64,000 bases of DNA from CAVXUB01 sp963764805 (GTDB taxonomy: Bacteria > Actinomycetota > Acidimicrobiia > Acidimicrobiales > Bog-793): positions 186,001-250,000 of the forward strand of contig CAVXUB010000003.1 of the NCBI GenBank assembly GCA_963764805.1, in the 5' to 3' direction. A program made the translations under genes and the position numbers. Positions 8,656 through 17,474 of this stretch are shown here, in pieces (the stretch's first letter is position 1; every line of letters starts with the position of its first letter). The notes below the pieces were generated by a model. That model searched no databases and was not told the origin of the DNA. It worked only from the letters and a program-made list of their open reading frames with translations.

Positions 8656-10202
8656 TGGCACTCGCAACAGTCGCTGCACCTGACCGGACACCGGTCTCAG
8701 TCGGGGCCCCTGCTGGGGCCGAGCGCACCAATCCGCTTGCCCGTGGGGCCCTCGCGGTGGCGGGGGCGTTCGCCTTGCTCGAGCTCGCCCTGTCGGCCCG
8801 CTACGGGTTCCATCGGGACGAGCTGTACTTCATGGCCTGTGCTCGCCATCTGGCGTGGGGCTACGTAGACCAGCCTCCTCTTGTTCCCGCCGTCGCCTGG
8901 CTGGCGATGCACGTCGTTGGCACGTCTCCGACGGCACTTCGCGTCCTCCCGGCGCTGGCTGGGGCCGGAGCCGTTGTCCTGACGGCGTTGATGGCGCGCG
9001 AGCTCGGCGGGTCCCGGCAGGCGCAGGTGCTGGCAGCCGCGGCGGCGGCGACCTCCCCGCAGCTGCTGGCGACGTTCCACCTGCTCTCCACAGCCGCATT
9101 CGATGATCTCTTCTGGGCCGGGATCACCTACCTCATCCTGAAGCTGCTGAGGAATGGCGATCCACGCCTCTGGATCCCGATAGGCGCCCTCGCCGGGGTG
9201 GCGCTGATGAACAAGCTCAATGTCGCCTTCCTGCTGGCGGCGCTCGCCCTGGGGATGTTGCTGGGCGGCCAGCGGAGGTTGTTGATCCATCGGTGGACCG
9301 CCCTCGGGGCGACCATCGGATTGCTGATATGGCTGCCCGACATCGTTTGGAATGCCAGCCACGGATGGGCGGCGCTGCGGATGCTGTCCAGCCTCCATCA
9401 GGAGAACTCCGGGCTCGGCGCCTCGTTGTCGTTCCTCCCATCGCAGCTCGTCGTGGTAGGTCCGGTACTCGTGGTGCTCTGGGTGGCCGGTCTGCGACGT
9501 CTGATGCGCCTCCCTACGTACCGCCCGCTTGCCATCACCTACCTGGTCCTGGCCACGGTGTTCACGGCCACGGGCGGCAAGTCGTACTACTTGGCGGGGA
9601 TGTACTTCGTGCTCTTCGCAGCCGGCGGCGTCGCCGTCGAGGAGCGGCTGGCGTCCAGCGGCCGGCGGCAGCGGGCGCTCAAGAGGTGGGCCGCCGTGAT
9701 GCTCGTCGGGCTGGCGGCGGCCCTGCCGCTGTCGCTCCCGGTGCTGCCGGAGAGCACCCTCCCGGCCGGATCATGGGAAGGTCAGATCAACAAGGACCTG
9801 AGCGCCACGATCGGTTGGAAGCTGCTCGTCAACCAGTTGGCGACGATCCGCGACCGCCTGCCCGCGGTTCAGAGAGCAGACGTGGTGGTGTTCTCAGGGG
9901 ACTACGGGGCAGCAGGCGCGGTCGACCTCTACGGTCCCTCGCTCGGTCTGCCCGCAGCCATCAGCGGTCACAACAACTACTGGTGGTGGGGGCCGCGAAG
10001 CGCCCGCAACGGCGCGACGACGATCGCGGTGAACTTGCCGAGAAGCTACCTGCTGACGATCTTCTCGTCGGTCACGCCAGCCGGGACGGTCGCCACGCCC
10101 GATGGATCGTGGAGCGAGGAGCGAGGCGACCCCATCTGGATCTGCACCGGCCAGAAGGTCTCCTGGGCCCAAGCTTGGGCGGCGGCGAGGCACTACGGCT
10201 GA
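8655..10202 (+). CDS. GT39/PMT-like membrane glycosyltransferase
   Basis: A 515-residue polytopic membrane protein of the dolichyl-phosphate-mannose mannosyltransferase/ArnT fold (GT-C). The first extracytoplasmic loop carries GFHRDELYFMACARHL and GYVDQPPL; the HRDELY Asp-Glu pair is the family catalytic signature. About 10-12 hydrophobic segments follow. Such enzymes transfer sugars from polyprenyl-phosphate donors to lipid, protein or wall acceptors on the outer face. ATG 8655 has AAGGGGG four bases upstream and overlaps the TetR stop. Donor and acceptor cannot be told from sequence. Confidence 0.82.
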   Translation: MALATVAAPDRTPVSVGAPAGAERTNPLARGALAVAGAFALLELALSARYGFHRDELYFMACARHLAWGYVDQPPLVPAVAWLAMHVVGTSPTALRVLPALAGAGAVVLTALMARELGGSRQAQVLAAAAAATSPQLLATFHLLSTAAFDDLFWAGITYLILKLLRNGDPRLWIPIGALAGVALMNKLNVAFLLAALALGMLLGGQRRLLIHRWTALGATIGLLIWLPDIVWNASHGWAALRMLSSLHQENSGLGASLSFLPSQLVVVGPVLVVLWVAGLRRLMRLPTYRPLAITYLVLATVFTATGGKSYYLAGMYFVLFAAGGVAVEERLASSGRRQRALKRWAAVMLVGLAAALPLSLPVLPESTLPAGSWEGQINKDLSATIGWKLLVNQLATIRDRLPAVQRADVVVFSGDYGAAGAVDLYGPSLGLPAAISGHNNYWWWGPRSARNGATTIAVNLPRSYLLTIFSSVTPAGTVATPDGSWSEERGDPIWICTGQKVSWAQAWAAARHYG

Positions 10203-10314
10203 CGAGCCCTGCCCTTCTGGACATACCAGATGGAGACCGGGATGTCCGGTCGGCGACACGGTTTGGCAGCGTCCCTCCTTGACGAGACCGGGGCCGATAG
10301 GGCCTCATGGCTGT

Positions 10315-10806
10315 ATGACGATGCCCTATGTGGAACCTCTCGTGGTGAGGCCTCCGGCGGAGAAGGTGATACCCGAACCTCCGCGCCGTGGGGAGCCGGG
10401 CGGAGAACCCTGTGCCATTTGCGGCGCTGAGGTGACCAAGCCGGTCTGGTCCGACGACAACTGGACCCTGCATCCGCCCGTCGGCGGGAGCCTCCCGGGA
10501 ACCGTGTGGCTCGCGAGCCGGATCCATGCCGACTCCTTGTCAGACCTCCCCGAAGACGTGATGCTCACCTTCGGTCCGGTCGTGGCTCGTGTCGAGCAGG
10601 CAATCCTGGCTCTCGGCGGGATCGCCCGAGTCCATCTCTACCGATGGGGGGACGGGGGAGCTCACTTCCACGTCTGGCTGATACCGAGGCCGCTCGGCAT
10701 GCTGGAGGCCAAAGGGATGATGCTGCCTCTCTGGGAGGACGTGTTGCCCAACGTCTCCGACGAGGAGCTGGCGGATGCTGCTCGGCGTGTCGCCGACCTG
10801 ATCTGA
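10315..10806 (+). CDS. HIT-like (histidine triad-related) protein
   Basis: A 163-residue soluble protein. The N-terminal part has a CAICG pair that may be a structural metal site. The C-terminal part has the HIT-like GGAHFHVWLIPRP, giving an H-x-H-x motif like the HxHxHxx nucleotidyl hydrolase/transferase signature but with fewer histidines. A role in nucleotide-ester hydrolysis is possible. ATG 10315 and ATG 10321 are both in frame; neither has a strong ribosome site. It stands alone between a glycosyltransferase and a convergent glycoside hydrolase. Confidence 0.6.
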   Translation: MTMPYVEPLVVRPPAEKVIPEPPRRGEPGGEPCAICGAEVTKPVWSDDNWTLHPPVGGSLPGTVWLASRIHADSLSDLPEDVMLTFGPVVARVEQAILALGGIARVHLYRWGDGGAHFHVWLIPRPLGMLEAKGMMLPLWEDVLPNVSDEELADAARRVADLI

Positions 10807-10815
10807 ACGCAGGCG

Positions 10816-11820
10816 TCAGGCGGTGGCGTCGAAGTAGGGCATCGCCGCCATCTGCTGGAAGGCGGCCAAGCCGCTGGTGCCGCCGCTCAGCTCGTAGTCG
10901 TGAAGGTCGATGGCGTCCACGTACACGACCGCCTTCACCTGCGGGAACTGCGAGGGCAGGGTGCTTGCGATGTTGTCGATCCAGGTCGGCTGCCACGATC
11001 CGACAGAGCCCGTCTCGGTGATCATCATCGGCTTCCCGTAGGAGGCGTAGGTGTCGTAGGTGGGGCCGTAGGCCGTGGCGAAGGGTACAAGTCCCGTGCG
11101 GTCGTAGAGGTCGCAGCCGATCCAGTCCACGTAGGAGGAGCCCGGGTAGAAGGCCGTGGCGACGGGAGCATGGATCGCGCAGCTCGGCGCCCAGACGAAC
11201 GCCACGTTGCTCGCTCCCACGGCATCGAAGATCGCCCGGATGTGCTGGTACGCGGCGACATATTGGGCGGCCTGGTCCGAGGTGCCGAGGCATGCGTTGT
11301 AGCGGGTGACGTTTCGCAGGTTCATCTCCCAGAACCAGCGGAAGAGCACCGGTTGCCCGTAGCTCTTGAAGGCCTGCGCGTCTGCGGTGATGAGGCCGTC
11401 ATCCGCCCCGGAGGCGACGTTGGAATCGAGATCGCCGCAGTTGAGGCTGACCATCGGCAGCGAGCCGTTGGCCCATGCTGCCGACATCGCCTTGACCGGA
11501 ACGGCCGACTTCCACGGGATGTAGAAGGACCAGATCCCCATGTGGTGACCGACGAGTGTCTCGAACTGGGCCGCCTGCTTGGCGGGGGCCAGACCCTTTA
11601 TGAAGTTGGGGTCCACGCCCAGATAGGCGCCGCTGGCAGGGACTGCCGGCGGGGTGAGCGACCGTGAGGTCGGGGACGCTCCCGCGGCAGCGGCCGTTCC
11701 AGCAGCCGTGACAGGAGCCAGCAGCATCGCAGTACCGACGGCGGCGGCCAGACCGACGCCGCGGAGCAGGCGGCGGCCGGAGGCCTGGGCGCGCATCCTG
11801 ATGCAGAGACTCGGCAGCAT
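10816..11820 (-). CDS. Secreted GH26-like beta-mannanase family protein
   Basis: About 334 residues. A signal peptide (RRLLRGVGLAAAVGTAMLLA) is followed by an Ala/Ser/Thr-rich stretch and a TIM-barrel glycoside hydrolase domain resembling GH26. The acid/base glutamate is probably in LFRWFWEMN and the nucleophile in MMITETGS, the order expected for clan GH-A. It would act outside the cell on beta-mannan-like or related glycans. The start is uncertain: ATG 11820, ATG 11796 and an upstream TTG are all in frame and none has a good ribosome site. Confidence 0.72.
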   Translation of the reverse strand: MLPSLCIRMRAQASGRRLLRGVGLAAAVGTAMLLAPVTAAGTAAAAGASPTSRSLTPPAVPASGAYLGVDPNFIKGLAPAKQAAQFETLVGHHMGIWSFYIPWKSAVPVKAMSAAWANGSLPMVSLNCGDLDSNVASGADDGLITADAQAFKSYGQPVLFRWFWEMNLRNVTRYNACLGTSDQAAQYVAAYQHIRAIFDAVGASNVAFVWAPSCAIHAPVATAFYPGSSYVDWIGCDLYDRTGLVPFATAYGPTYDTYASYGKPMMITETGSVGSWQPTWIDNIASTLPSQFPQVKAVVYVDAIDLHDYELSGGTSGLAAFQQMAAMPYFDATA

Positions 11821-11892
11821 GCCGGAACCATCGTCACGCCGGGCGCGTGAATTGAGGCGAATCTCACGGACAGTGTGCAACGTCAACAGGAG

Positions 11893-12246
11893 TCACTTTG
11901 AGAACGCCTGCCTCATCCTCACGTCGATGAGCTTGCGCAGCAGCCCCTCCGGAAGGGGCTCGGAGGGAGCGAACCGCAATGCGCCGGTCGAGCACTCGTA
12001 GTTCGAGAGCTCTGAAGCGAGCTCGGGGAAGACCGAGCCGCTGTGGGGCACATAGCTGAGATGGTTCTTGAAGGCAGCGAAGCCGGCGACCACTTTCCCG
12101 TCCACGCGGAACGCCGGCATGCCGTAGGAGATCCCTTGTTCTGCCTGCGGGATGATCTCGAGTATCCGCCGGCGTACCTCGTCCAGCGTGCCGCGGGACG
12201 GCTCTGCCAACCCTGCCAGGTATTCGTCGATCTCCTCGGCTGACAT
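11893..12246 (-). CDS. DUF1801 (YdhG-like) protein
   Basis: A 117-residue protein with the DUF1801 pattern: EIDEYLAGLAEPSRGTLDEV, then EQGISYGMPAFRVDGKVVAGFAAFK and YECSTGALRFAPSEPLPEGL. The function of the family is not established; the fold resembles small iron-sulfur-scaffold or sterol-carrier-like proteins. ATG 12246 is fixed by AGAGGAG six bases upstream. It is divergent from a TfoX_N protein, from which only 63 bases separate it. Confidence 0.82.
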   Translation of the reverse strand: MSAEEIDEYLAGLAEPSRGTLDEVRRRILEIIPQAEQGISYGMPAFRVDGKVVAGFAAFKNHLSYVPHSGSVFPELASELSNYECSTGALRFAPSEPLPEGLLRKLIDVRMRQAFSK

Positions 12247-12309
12247 CGGTACTCCTCTCGAATCGGCGCTCGCGCGGGGTCTCCCAGACCCCCGTGCGAA
12301 AATGCGCGC

Positions 12310-12645
12310 ATGGCTTATGACGAGGATCTCGCGGAGCGTATCCGCAGCTTGGTCGAGGGCGAGGACGGGCTGAGCGTGAAGAAGATGTTCGGCGGCCTGG
12401 CGTTCCTGATCAACGGGAACATGGCAGTCGCCGCCAGCGGCCAGGGCGGCCTCATGGTGCGCGCCGACCCGGCGCACACTGCGGAGCTGGTGAGCAAGCC
12501 GAGCGCGGCGCCCTTCGAGATGCGCGGCCGTGAGATGGACGGTTGGCTGCGCGTCGGATCCGGTGGGTTGGCCACGAAGCGTGATCTCGAGCGCTGGGTG
12601 AAGATCGGGATCGCCTACGCGCGCACGCTCCCGGCGAAACGCTGA
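12310..12645 (+). CDS. TfoX N-terminal domain protein
   Basis: A 111-residue single-domain protein with the TfoX_N signature VKKMFGGLAFLINGNM near residues 24-39 and a C-terminal RDLERWVKIGIAYARTLP. In gammaproteobacteria the fuller TfoX/Sxy protein promotes competence gene expression, but stand-alone TfoX_N proteins are widespread and their role is unknown. It is divergent from the DUF1801 gene; the two families are often neighbours. Confidence 0.82.
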   Translation: MAYDEDLAERIRSLVEGEDGLSVKKMFGGLAFLINGNMAVAASGQGGLMVRADPAHTAELVSKPSAAPFEMRGREMDGWLRVGSGGLATKRDLERWVKIGIAYARTLPAKR

Positions 12646-12937
12646 GCTTCTTGCGCCACGATCGCCGGGGCGAAGGCTGCGGCCGCGCCGGGCAGAATAT
12701 AGGAGCGGCGCTATAACCGTCTCAAGATGCTATCGATGCCCCAAGCTCTCCTCGATGACCGTGAACCAGGTTGACGACTGCAGGCAGGTTCTCTGCGGCA
12801 CGGACGCTCGACCCGATGTACGTGGCCGACCAATCGAGCGGTTCGCCCACTCGAGCAAGTCCTTTGCGCGCTCGGGCTGACGGGAGTACCCTCCGAGAAG
12901 TGACAATCGTCATGCAGAAATCGGTCTCAGGGTCGAC
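12646..12937. other. Intergenic stretch without a recognisable gene
   Basis: About 290 bases. Short open frames occur on both strands, but none resembles a known protein or has a good ribosome site. The only structured element seen is the TATAG...CTATAA inverted repeat at 12698-12716. A decayed gene cannot be excluded. Confidence 0.5.
12698..12716. promoter_or_regulatory. TATAG-CTATA inverted repeat, copy 1
   Basis: TATAGGAGCGGCGCTATAA, with TATAG/CTATA arms. It matches in length and spacing the repeat at 17363-17381 upstream of the AAA ATPase gene. Both are AT-rich islands in a GC-rich sequence, so a shared operator or extended -10 element is plausible. No ATPase gene follows this copy. Confidence 0.45.
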
Positions 12938-13399
12938 TTGGCCGGTCCTGACGTGACCGCACCGATGGGAGTCCCACCCAAACGTCGCCACCCAGGTTGG
13001 CTCACCGCCCTCGTGATTCTGGGGGCGGTGATGGGCATCTTCGGCGCCATGGGCTTGAGCAATACCCCAACCGCGTACAACAACTGCATCGCCCTCGGCG
13101 ACAGCAATTGCGCCCAGTACAAGGACGCGCACACCCTCTCGATCGTCTTGATCCTGCTCGGAGTGATTCTCTTCCTCTACGGCGGGATCCGGTTGATGCA
13201 GCGGGGACGCCCGAACGCGGCCGGACAGATGGCGACGCCGATCGGCATGAGCGTGCCGCCGCCCGTGGCTCCGCCGCCGTCGGCAATGCCGCCGGGCTGG
13301 TACCAAGATGCGACTGGCATCATGCGTTGGTGGGACGGCACGCAATGGACGGCGTCCACGCAGCCACCTTCAGGTCCTCGCGGTCCTCAAGAATTTTGA
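12938..13399 (+). CDS. Membrane protein with C-terminal DUF2510 domain
   Basis: About 153 residues. There are two transmembrane helices (LTALVILGAVMGIFGAMGL and TLSIVLILLGVILFLYGGI) joined by a short loop with two cysteines (NNCIALGDSNCAQY), then a Pro-rich linker and the DUF2510 motif MPPGWYQDATGIMRWWDGTQWT. DUF2510 is an actinobacterial module of unknown function, thought to lie at the membrane. The start is uncertain: TTG 12938 has AGGG upstream; GTG 12953 and ATG 12965 are alternatives. Confidence 0.78.
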   Translation: MAGPDVTAPMGVPPKRRHPGWLTALVILGAVMGIFGAMGLSNTPTAYNNCIALGDSNCAQYKDAHTLSIVLILLGVILFLYGGIRLMQRGRPNAAGQMATPIGMSVPPPVAPPPSAMPPGWYQDATGIMRWWDGTQWTASTQPPSGPRGPQEF

Positions 13400-13462
13400 A
13401 CAGACAGCGGGATATGGCTGCGAGTCTCTCGCCGAGAGGCGCCTAGCGCCTAACTTCTCACC

Positions 13463-14176
13463 ATGACCCTGACGACGCGCTACGAGAAGATCGCTGTCGG
13501 CGACGACGAGTTCGACGCCTACTGCGCCGTCCCCGAGGGCGGCACGGGCCCCGGGATCCTCCTCTTCCAGGAGATATTCGGCGTCAACGACAACATGCGA
13601 GGACTGGCCGGCAAGCTGGCGGAGGCGGGCTATCTGGTCCTCGTGCCGGACATGTTCTGGCGGCTCGAGCCGCGCTTCGAGAGGCAGGACGAGTCCGGCA
13701 TGGCGGACGCCTTCGCCCTGGTGCAGCGTTTCGACAGGGATCTTGCGACGACCGACATCCGGGCTGCCCACGCTCATCTGCTGGCGATGCCCGAGTGCAG
13801 CGGACGGGTGGCGGCGATGGGCTTCTGTCTCGGGGGTGCGCTTGCCTTCGGCTGCGCCACCCGGTCAAGGGTGGACGGCCGTGGGGTCGACGCAGCCGTC
13901 TGCTACTACGGCTCGGCGATCAACGAGATGCTCGGTGACGTCGACCGGCTCGACTGCCCGACGCTGTTCCACTACGGGGTCGACGATCCGTACATCTCGA
14001 ACGAGAGCATCGACGAGGTCGAGCGCGCCGTAGCCGACGTGCCGGGAGTCGAGCTCTACCGCTACGAAGCCGGCCACGCCTTCTCCAACTGGGACACCCC
14101 ATCGATGTACAACGCCCGGGCTGCCGATCAGGCTTGGGAGCGGACGATGGCCTTCCTGGGCCGTCACTTGGCCTAA
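13463..14176 (+). CDS. Dienelactone hydrolase family protein
   Basis: A 237-residue alpha/beta hydrolase of the carboxymethylenebutenolidase family. The catalytic triad is visible: Cys122 in MGFCLGG, an Asp at 174-175 in HYGVDDPY, and His205 in YEAGHAFSN. The N-terminal ILLFQEIFGVNDNMR is typical of the family. It hydrolyses lactones or esters in the cytoplasm; without other chlorocatechol-pathway genes nearby, a general esterase role is as likely. Its end overlaps the convergent methyltransferase gene by four bases. Confidence 0.88.
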   Translation: MTLTTRYEKIAVGDDEFDAYCAVPEGGTGPGILLFQEIFGVNDNMRGLAGKLAEAGYLVLVPDMFWRLEPRFERQDESGMADAFALVQRFDRDLATTDIRAAHAHLLAMPECSGRVAAMGFCLGGALAFGCATRSRVDGRGVDAAVCYYGSAINEMLGDVDRLDCPTLFHYGVDDPYISNESIDEVERAVADVPGVELYRYEAGHAFSNWDTPSMYNARAADQAWERTMAFLGRHLA

Positions 14177-14952
14177 GGCGGCTTCTTGCGGAAGCGCCAT
14201 GCCTCCTCGCAGGGCCACTTGGCTGCCCACTCCTGCGACACGAGGTCGTAACCCGGCACCGTCGAAGCCCCGGGACCTGCATAGATCTCGACCAGATCCT
14301 CCAACTCGAAACCGTGCCTGCGGCACAGCCGTATCCAGTCGCCGTGACTGAGGTGGAACTCGACGGACGAGTCCCCCGGCCACTGGAAGCGGTACATGCC
14401 CGCCTGCGGGATCTCGAGGGCCGTCGTGGCGGGCCTGTCGTCGTCGGGCGATGTGCAGAGCATAAGGAGCGTGCTGTTTCCGAGGAAGACGAGCTCGCCT
14501 CCCGGGCGCAGCAGGCGCGCCGCCTCCTCGATCCATCTGAGCGGATCGGCCCAGATCGCAGCTCCGTACTCGCTGAAGGCAAAGTCGAACGAACCGTCGC
14601 GCAACGGCACCTGTTCGGCCGCAGCCCGCACCAACGGGAAAGAAAGCGCGTGCTCGGCTTGCGAGGCAGCCGCAATCGCCAGCTGCGAGGGCGTCGGGTC
14701 AATGGCGACCGGGCGCGCACCGAGGCGGGCCATCCAGGCCGAGACGTATCCGGTGCCGCATCCGAGCTCGATGACATTCATCCCCGCCAGGTCTTCCGGA
14801 AGGAGGTGCACGACCGATTCGGGCACCGAGAAGATGCCCCAGCTCGGCTCGATAGCTGCCCAGTTGCGGGCGGCGAGCGCTCTTTCTCGATCAGCGCACG
14901 CTTCCCAGAGAGAGACGGTTCCTGCCAGATGCTCAACGGCTTTGCCAGGCAC
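14173..14952 (-). CDS. Class I SAM-dependent methyltransferase
   Basis: A 259-residue methyltransferase. Motif I is VIELGCGTGYVSAWMARLGA near residues 60-79, followed by the acidic PVAIDPTPSQL, then RAAAEQVPLRDGSFDFAFSEYG and the post-motif LLRPGGELVFLGNS. This pattern is typical of Methyltransf_11 enzymes acting on small molecules. The methyl acceptor is not evident. It ends convergently against the dienelactone hydrolase gene. Confidence 0.85.
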   Translation of the reverse strand: MPGKAVEHLAGTVSLWEACADRERALAARNWAAIEPSWGIFSVPESVVHLLPEDLAGMNVIELGCGTGYVSAWMARLGARPVAIDPTPSQLAIAAASQAEHALSFPLVRAAAEQVPLRDGSFDFAFSEYGAAIWADPLRWIEEAARLLRPGGELVFLGNSTLLMLCTSPDDDRPATTALEIPQAGMYRFQWPGDSSVEFHLSHGDWIRLCRRHGFELEDLVEIYAGPGASTVPGYDLVSQEWAAKWPCEEAWRFRKKPP

Positions 14953-15038
14953 GACGCGCCAACCTAATTGACGGCCCGCTCTTCATTCACCAGAACATGT
15001 GTTCGACAAGCGGCGAGGGCCGCGCTAGCGTTCAAGGC

Positions 15039-16118
15039 ATGTCGGGAGCAATCAGGCCGGCGGGTCTGCGTTGGCGAACAGCAGAGCAGGAGGACGACGG
15101 CCGCCTCTTCCCCGACGACGAGATCGTCGAACGGCATGTCGGGCACGGGGAGTTCCGCGGCATGGAGTTCCTCCACGTCAACGCGCGCAGGATCATCAAC
15201 ACGGTTCCCGAGGAGAGCCGGGTGCCGTTCCGCTACACGATCAACGCCTACCGGGGATGCAGCCATGCCTGCGTCTACTGCTTCGCACGGCCCACGCACG
15301 AGTACCTGGGCCTCGGGATCGGGGAGGACTTCGATCGGCGCATCGTGGTCAAGGTCAACGCCGTCGAGCGCCTGCGGGGGGAGCTGTCCTCGCCCAGGTG
15401 GAGTGGCGAGCACATCGCCATGGGAACCAACACCGACCCGTACCAGAAGGCGGAGGGCAAGTACCACCTGACTCGCGGCGTGCTGACGGTGCTGGTCGAG
15501 CACGCCAACCCCTTCAGCATCCTCACCAAGTCGACGCTCGTGCTGCGCGACCTTGCGCTGCTGGTGGAGGCAGGGCGGCGCGCCGATGTGCGTGTCAACC
15601 TGTCCATCGGCACATTGGATCGCGACGTCTGGCGCCTCAGCGAACCCGGCACGCCGCCTCCGGACAAGCGGCTCGAGGCAGTCAGGCGGTTGAACGAAGC
15701 GGGAGTTCCGTGCGGCGTGCTGGTGGCGCCCGTGCTGCCGGGCCTCTCCGACGGCGACGAGCAACTGCGCCAGGTGGCAAGCGCATGTGCAGCTGCCGGT
15801 GCGGTCTCGGTGTCCGCCATCGCGCTGCATCTGCGGCGAGGGGTCCGCCAGCACTTCCTCGAGTGGCTGGGGACGGCGCGGCCCGATCTCGTCGACGTGT
15901 ACCGGGTTCGTTTCGGGAGCGGCGCCTATCAGGGCGAGGCGGAGCAGGAACGGATAACGCGGATCGTCCGTCAGGCCTTCCGGGAAGCGGGGGGACGCAG
16001 CGAGGTGCTCGATTCTCGATCCTGGCGCTGGGCGAACGTCGACCAGGAGGCCGTCGAACGGAGCCTTCCACGGCATCCCGCAAGCGGCGGTCAGCAGCTC
16101 AGCTTCCGGATCGACTGA
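15039..16118 (+). CDS. Rv2578c-type radical SAM protein
   Basis: A 359-residue radical SAM enzyme with the cluster motif C74-x3-C78-x2-C81 (YRGCSHACVYCFARPTHEYLG). It belongs to the SplB-related group typified by mycobacterial Rv2578c, with the family-typical MGTNTDPYQKAEGKYHLTRG. The cluster cleaves S-adenosylmethionine to a 5'-deoxyadenosyl radical; the group's substrate is unknown, and DNA repair by analogy with spore photoproduct lyase is only a suggestion. ATG 15039 was chosen because the conserved domain starts shortly after it. No functional partner is adjacent. Confidence 0.87.
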   Translation: MSGAIRPAGLRWRTAEQEDDGRLFPDDEIVERHVGHGEFRGMEFLHVNARRIINTVPEESRVPFRYTINAYRGCSHACVYCFARPTHEYLGLGIGEDFDRRIVVKVNAVERLRGELSSPRWSGEHIAMGTNTDPYQKAEGKYHLTRGVLTVLVEHANPFSILTKSTLVLRDLALLVEAGRRADVRVNLSIGTLDRDVWRLSEPGTPPPDKRLEAVRRLNEAGVPCGVLVAPVLPGLSDGDEQLRQVASACAAAGAVSVSAIALHLRRGVRQHFLEWLGTARPDLVDVYRVRFGSGAYQGEAEQERITRIVRQAFREAGGRSEVLDSRSWRWANVDQEAVERSLPRHPASGGQQLSFRID

Positions 16119-16146
16119 ATCGTTCCGCCCGCCGTGCAGCGCCAGC

Positions 16147-17334
16147 TCACTCCGACGGCGGATCGACCGGCGGCATCAGCCGCTGCATGAACTGGCCGAA
16201 CATCGGGACCGTGAAGTCGATCTCGCCCCACCGGGGGGCATAGCAGAGGGCCTTTTTGATCAGGCTTTCCCTGATCGGCGTGATGGCCGTCGGCTTGCGC
16301 CCGAGGACCCCTGCCACATCGGCGGTCCGCACGGGGCCGGGACCGAGCTCGGCCATCGCCCGCAGGTAGGCCCGTTCGGGATCACTTGTGCGCCCGCTCC
16401 TCACGCGGAAGAAACCGTCGTCCAGCTCGGCGACGGCCACCGGAACCGCCCGCCGCACCTCGTCGAGCGTGATCATGTCCGGCCCTTCTGCGACGTCCCA
16501 GGCACTCCGCCCGAACTCCTGTAGGAAGTACGGATACCCCTGCGTCGCCTGCAGCACGAGCTCGAGGCCCTCCGGCTGCCACCGCACGCCCTCGTCTTCG
16601 GCCGGCACGACCAGGGCCTCGATCGCGTGCTCGGGTGCCAACGACCCGATCTCCGGGAAGGTGAACATCCGCTCGGCATAGGACTTCGCCTCGCCGGTGA
16701 CCGCCGCCAGGGAGGGAAGGCCGGCACCGGCGATGGTGATCGGCAAGCGGAGCTGAGTCGCCCGGTGCAGGCCCATCACCAACGCCTCGAGGGTGCGCTG
16801 GTCCACGTAGTGCAGCTCGTCGACGGTGAGGAGCACCCCGGTGCCGTGGTCGCGAGCCAGCTCGCCGAGCTCGACGAACAGCCCGGCCAGGTCGAGTGCC
16901 AGGTCTCCCGAATCCGCCGGACCGTAGACAGCTTCGACGTCGATCGTGAGCTCGGGACCGTCCGGGAGACGCATCGTGAAGGCCTTCAGCACGCCGAGGA
17001 CGCGGCGGACGCGCTCGCCGATGCGCTGGCGGGCATCCATCAGCAGCAGGACACGGCGGAGCGCAGCCGCCATCCGCATGGGCAGCTTCCCGTCCTCGGC
17101 CACCTCGATGTGCTCGTGCGTCCACCGCCGCCCGTCGGCGAGCTGCTCGAACTCGTTGAGGAGAACGGTCTTGCCGACACCTCTCAGACCCGTGAGCAGC
17201 TGGCTGCGGCCGTCCCGCCCGAGCATCATCCGCTGCAGAGACACGTCCATGGCATCGAGCTCGCGCTCGCGCCCGACGAGGGCGGGCGGCCGGGTGCCGG
17301 CACCCGGGCTGTACGGGTTGCGCACAGGATCCAT
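16147..17334 (-). CDS. AAA/STAND-like ATPase with C-terminal winged helix
   Basis: About 395 residues. The N-terminus MDPVRNPYSPGAGTRPP leads into an AAA_16-type ATPase with Walker A GLRGVGKT (residues 49-56) and Walker B GVLLTVDEL. A helical segment follows, then a winged-helix-like domain (ADVAGVLGRKPTAITPIRES). Such proteins are frequent in actinobacteria and resemble archaeal/bacterial STAND ATPases; their role is not established. ATG 17334 is chosen because the conserved N-terminus begins there. The repeat at 17363-17381 lies 28 bases upstream and may control it. Confidence 0.8.
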   Translation of the reverse strand: MDPVRNPYSPGAGTRPPALVGRERELDAMDVSLQRMMLGRDGRSQLLTGLRGVGKTVLLNEFEQLADGRRWTHEHIEVAEDGKLPMRMAAALRRVLLLMDARQRIGERVRRVLGVLKAFTMRLPDGPELTIDVEAVYGPADSGDLALDLAGLFVELGELARDHGTGVLLTVDELHYVDQRTLEALVMGLHRATQLRLPITIAGAGLPSLAAVTGEAKSYAERMFTFPEIGSLAPEHAIEALVVPAEDEGVRWQPEGLELVLQATQGYPYFLQEFGRSAWDVAEGPDMITLDEVRRAVPVAVAELDDGFFRVRSGRTSDPERAYLRAMAELGPGPVRTADVAGVLGRKPTAITPIRESLIKKALCYAPRWGEIDFTVPMFGQFMQRLMPPVDPPSE

Positions 17335-17362
17335 GGCTGAGATTCTAGCTTTTTGAGCCACA

Positions 17363-17381
17363 TATAGGGATCCGGCTATAA
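17363..17381. promoter_or_regulatory. TATAG-CTATA inverted repeat, copy 2
   Basis: TATAGGGATCCGGCTATAA, the same length and arms as the repeat at 12698-12716. It sits immediately upstream of the AAA ATPase gene and about 95 bases upstream of the divergent ECF sigma gene, so it may be an operator or core promoter for either. Confidence 0.55.
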
Positions 17382-17474
17382 GAACGCGATTCGGCCTACC
17401 CACCAAGATCTTCCGGGTTGTTCCCTACAAGCCGTCACATTCGCCATGCCTGCGGTGCATGGTATGTGGTGCCC

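Noticed and set aside
12722..12900. Minus-strand fragment as a decayed gene
   Set aside because: The reading frames have no recognisable domain and no start signal; recorded only as an intergenic stretch.
13426..13451. Two small inverted repeats as a riboswitch or terminator before the dienelactone hydrolase gene
   Set aside because: The stems are only 6 bases with very short loops and match no known riboswitch pattern.
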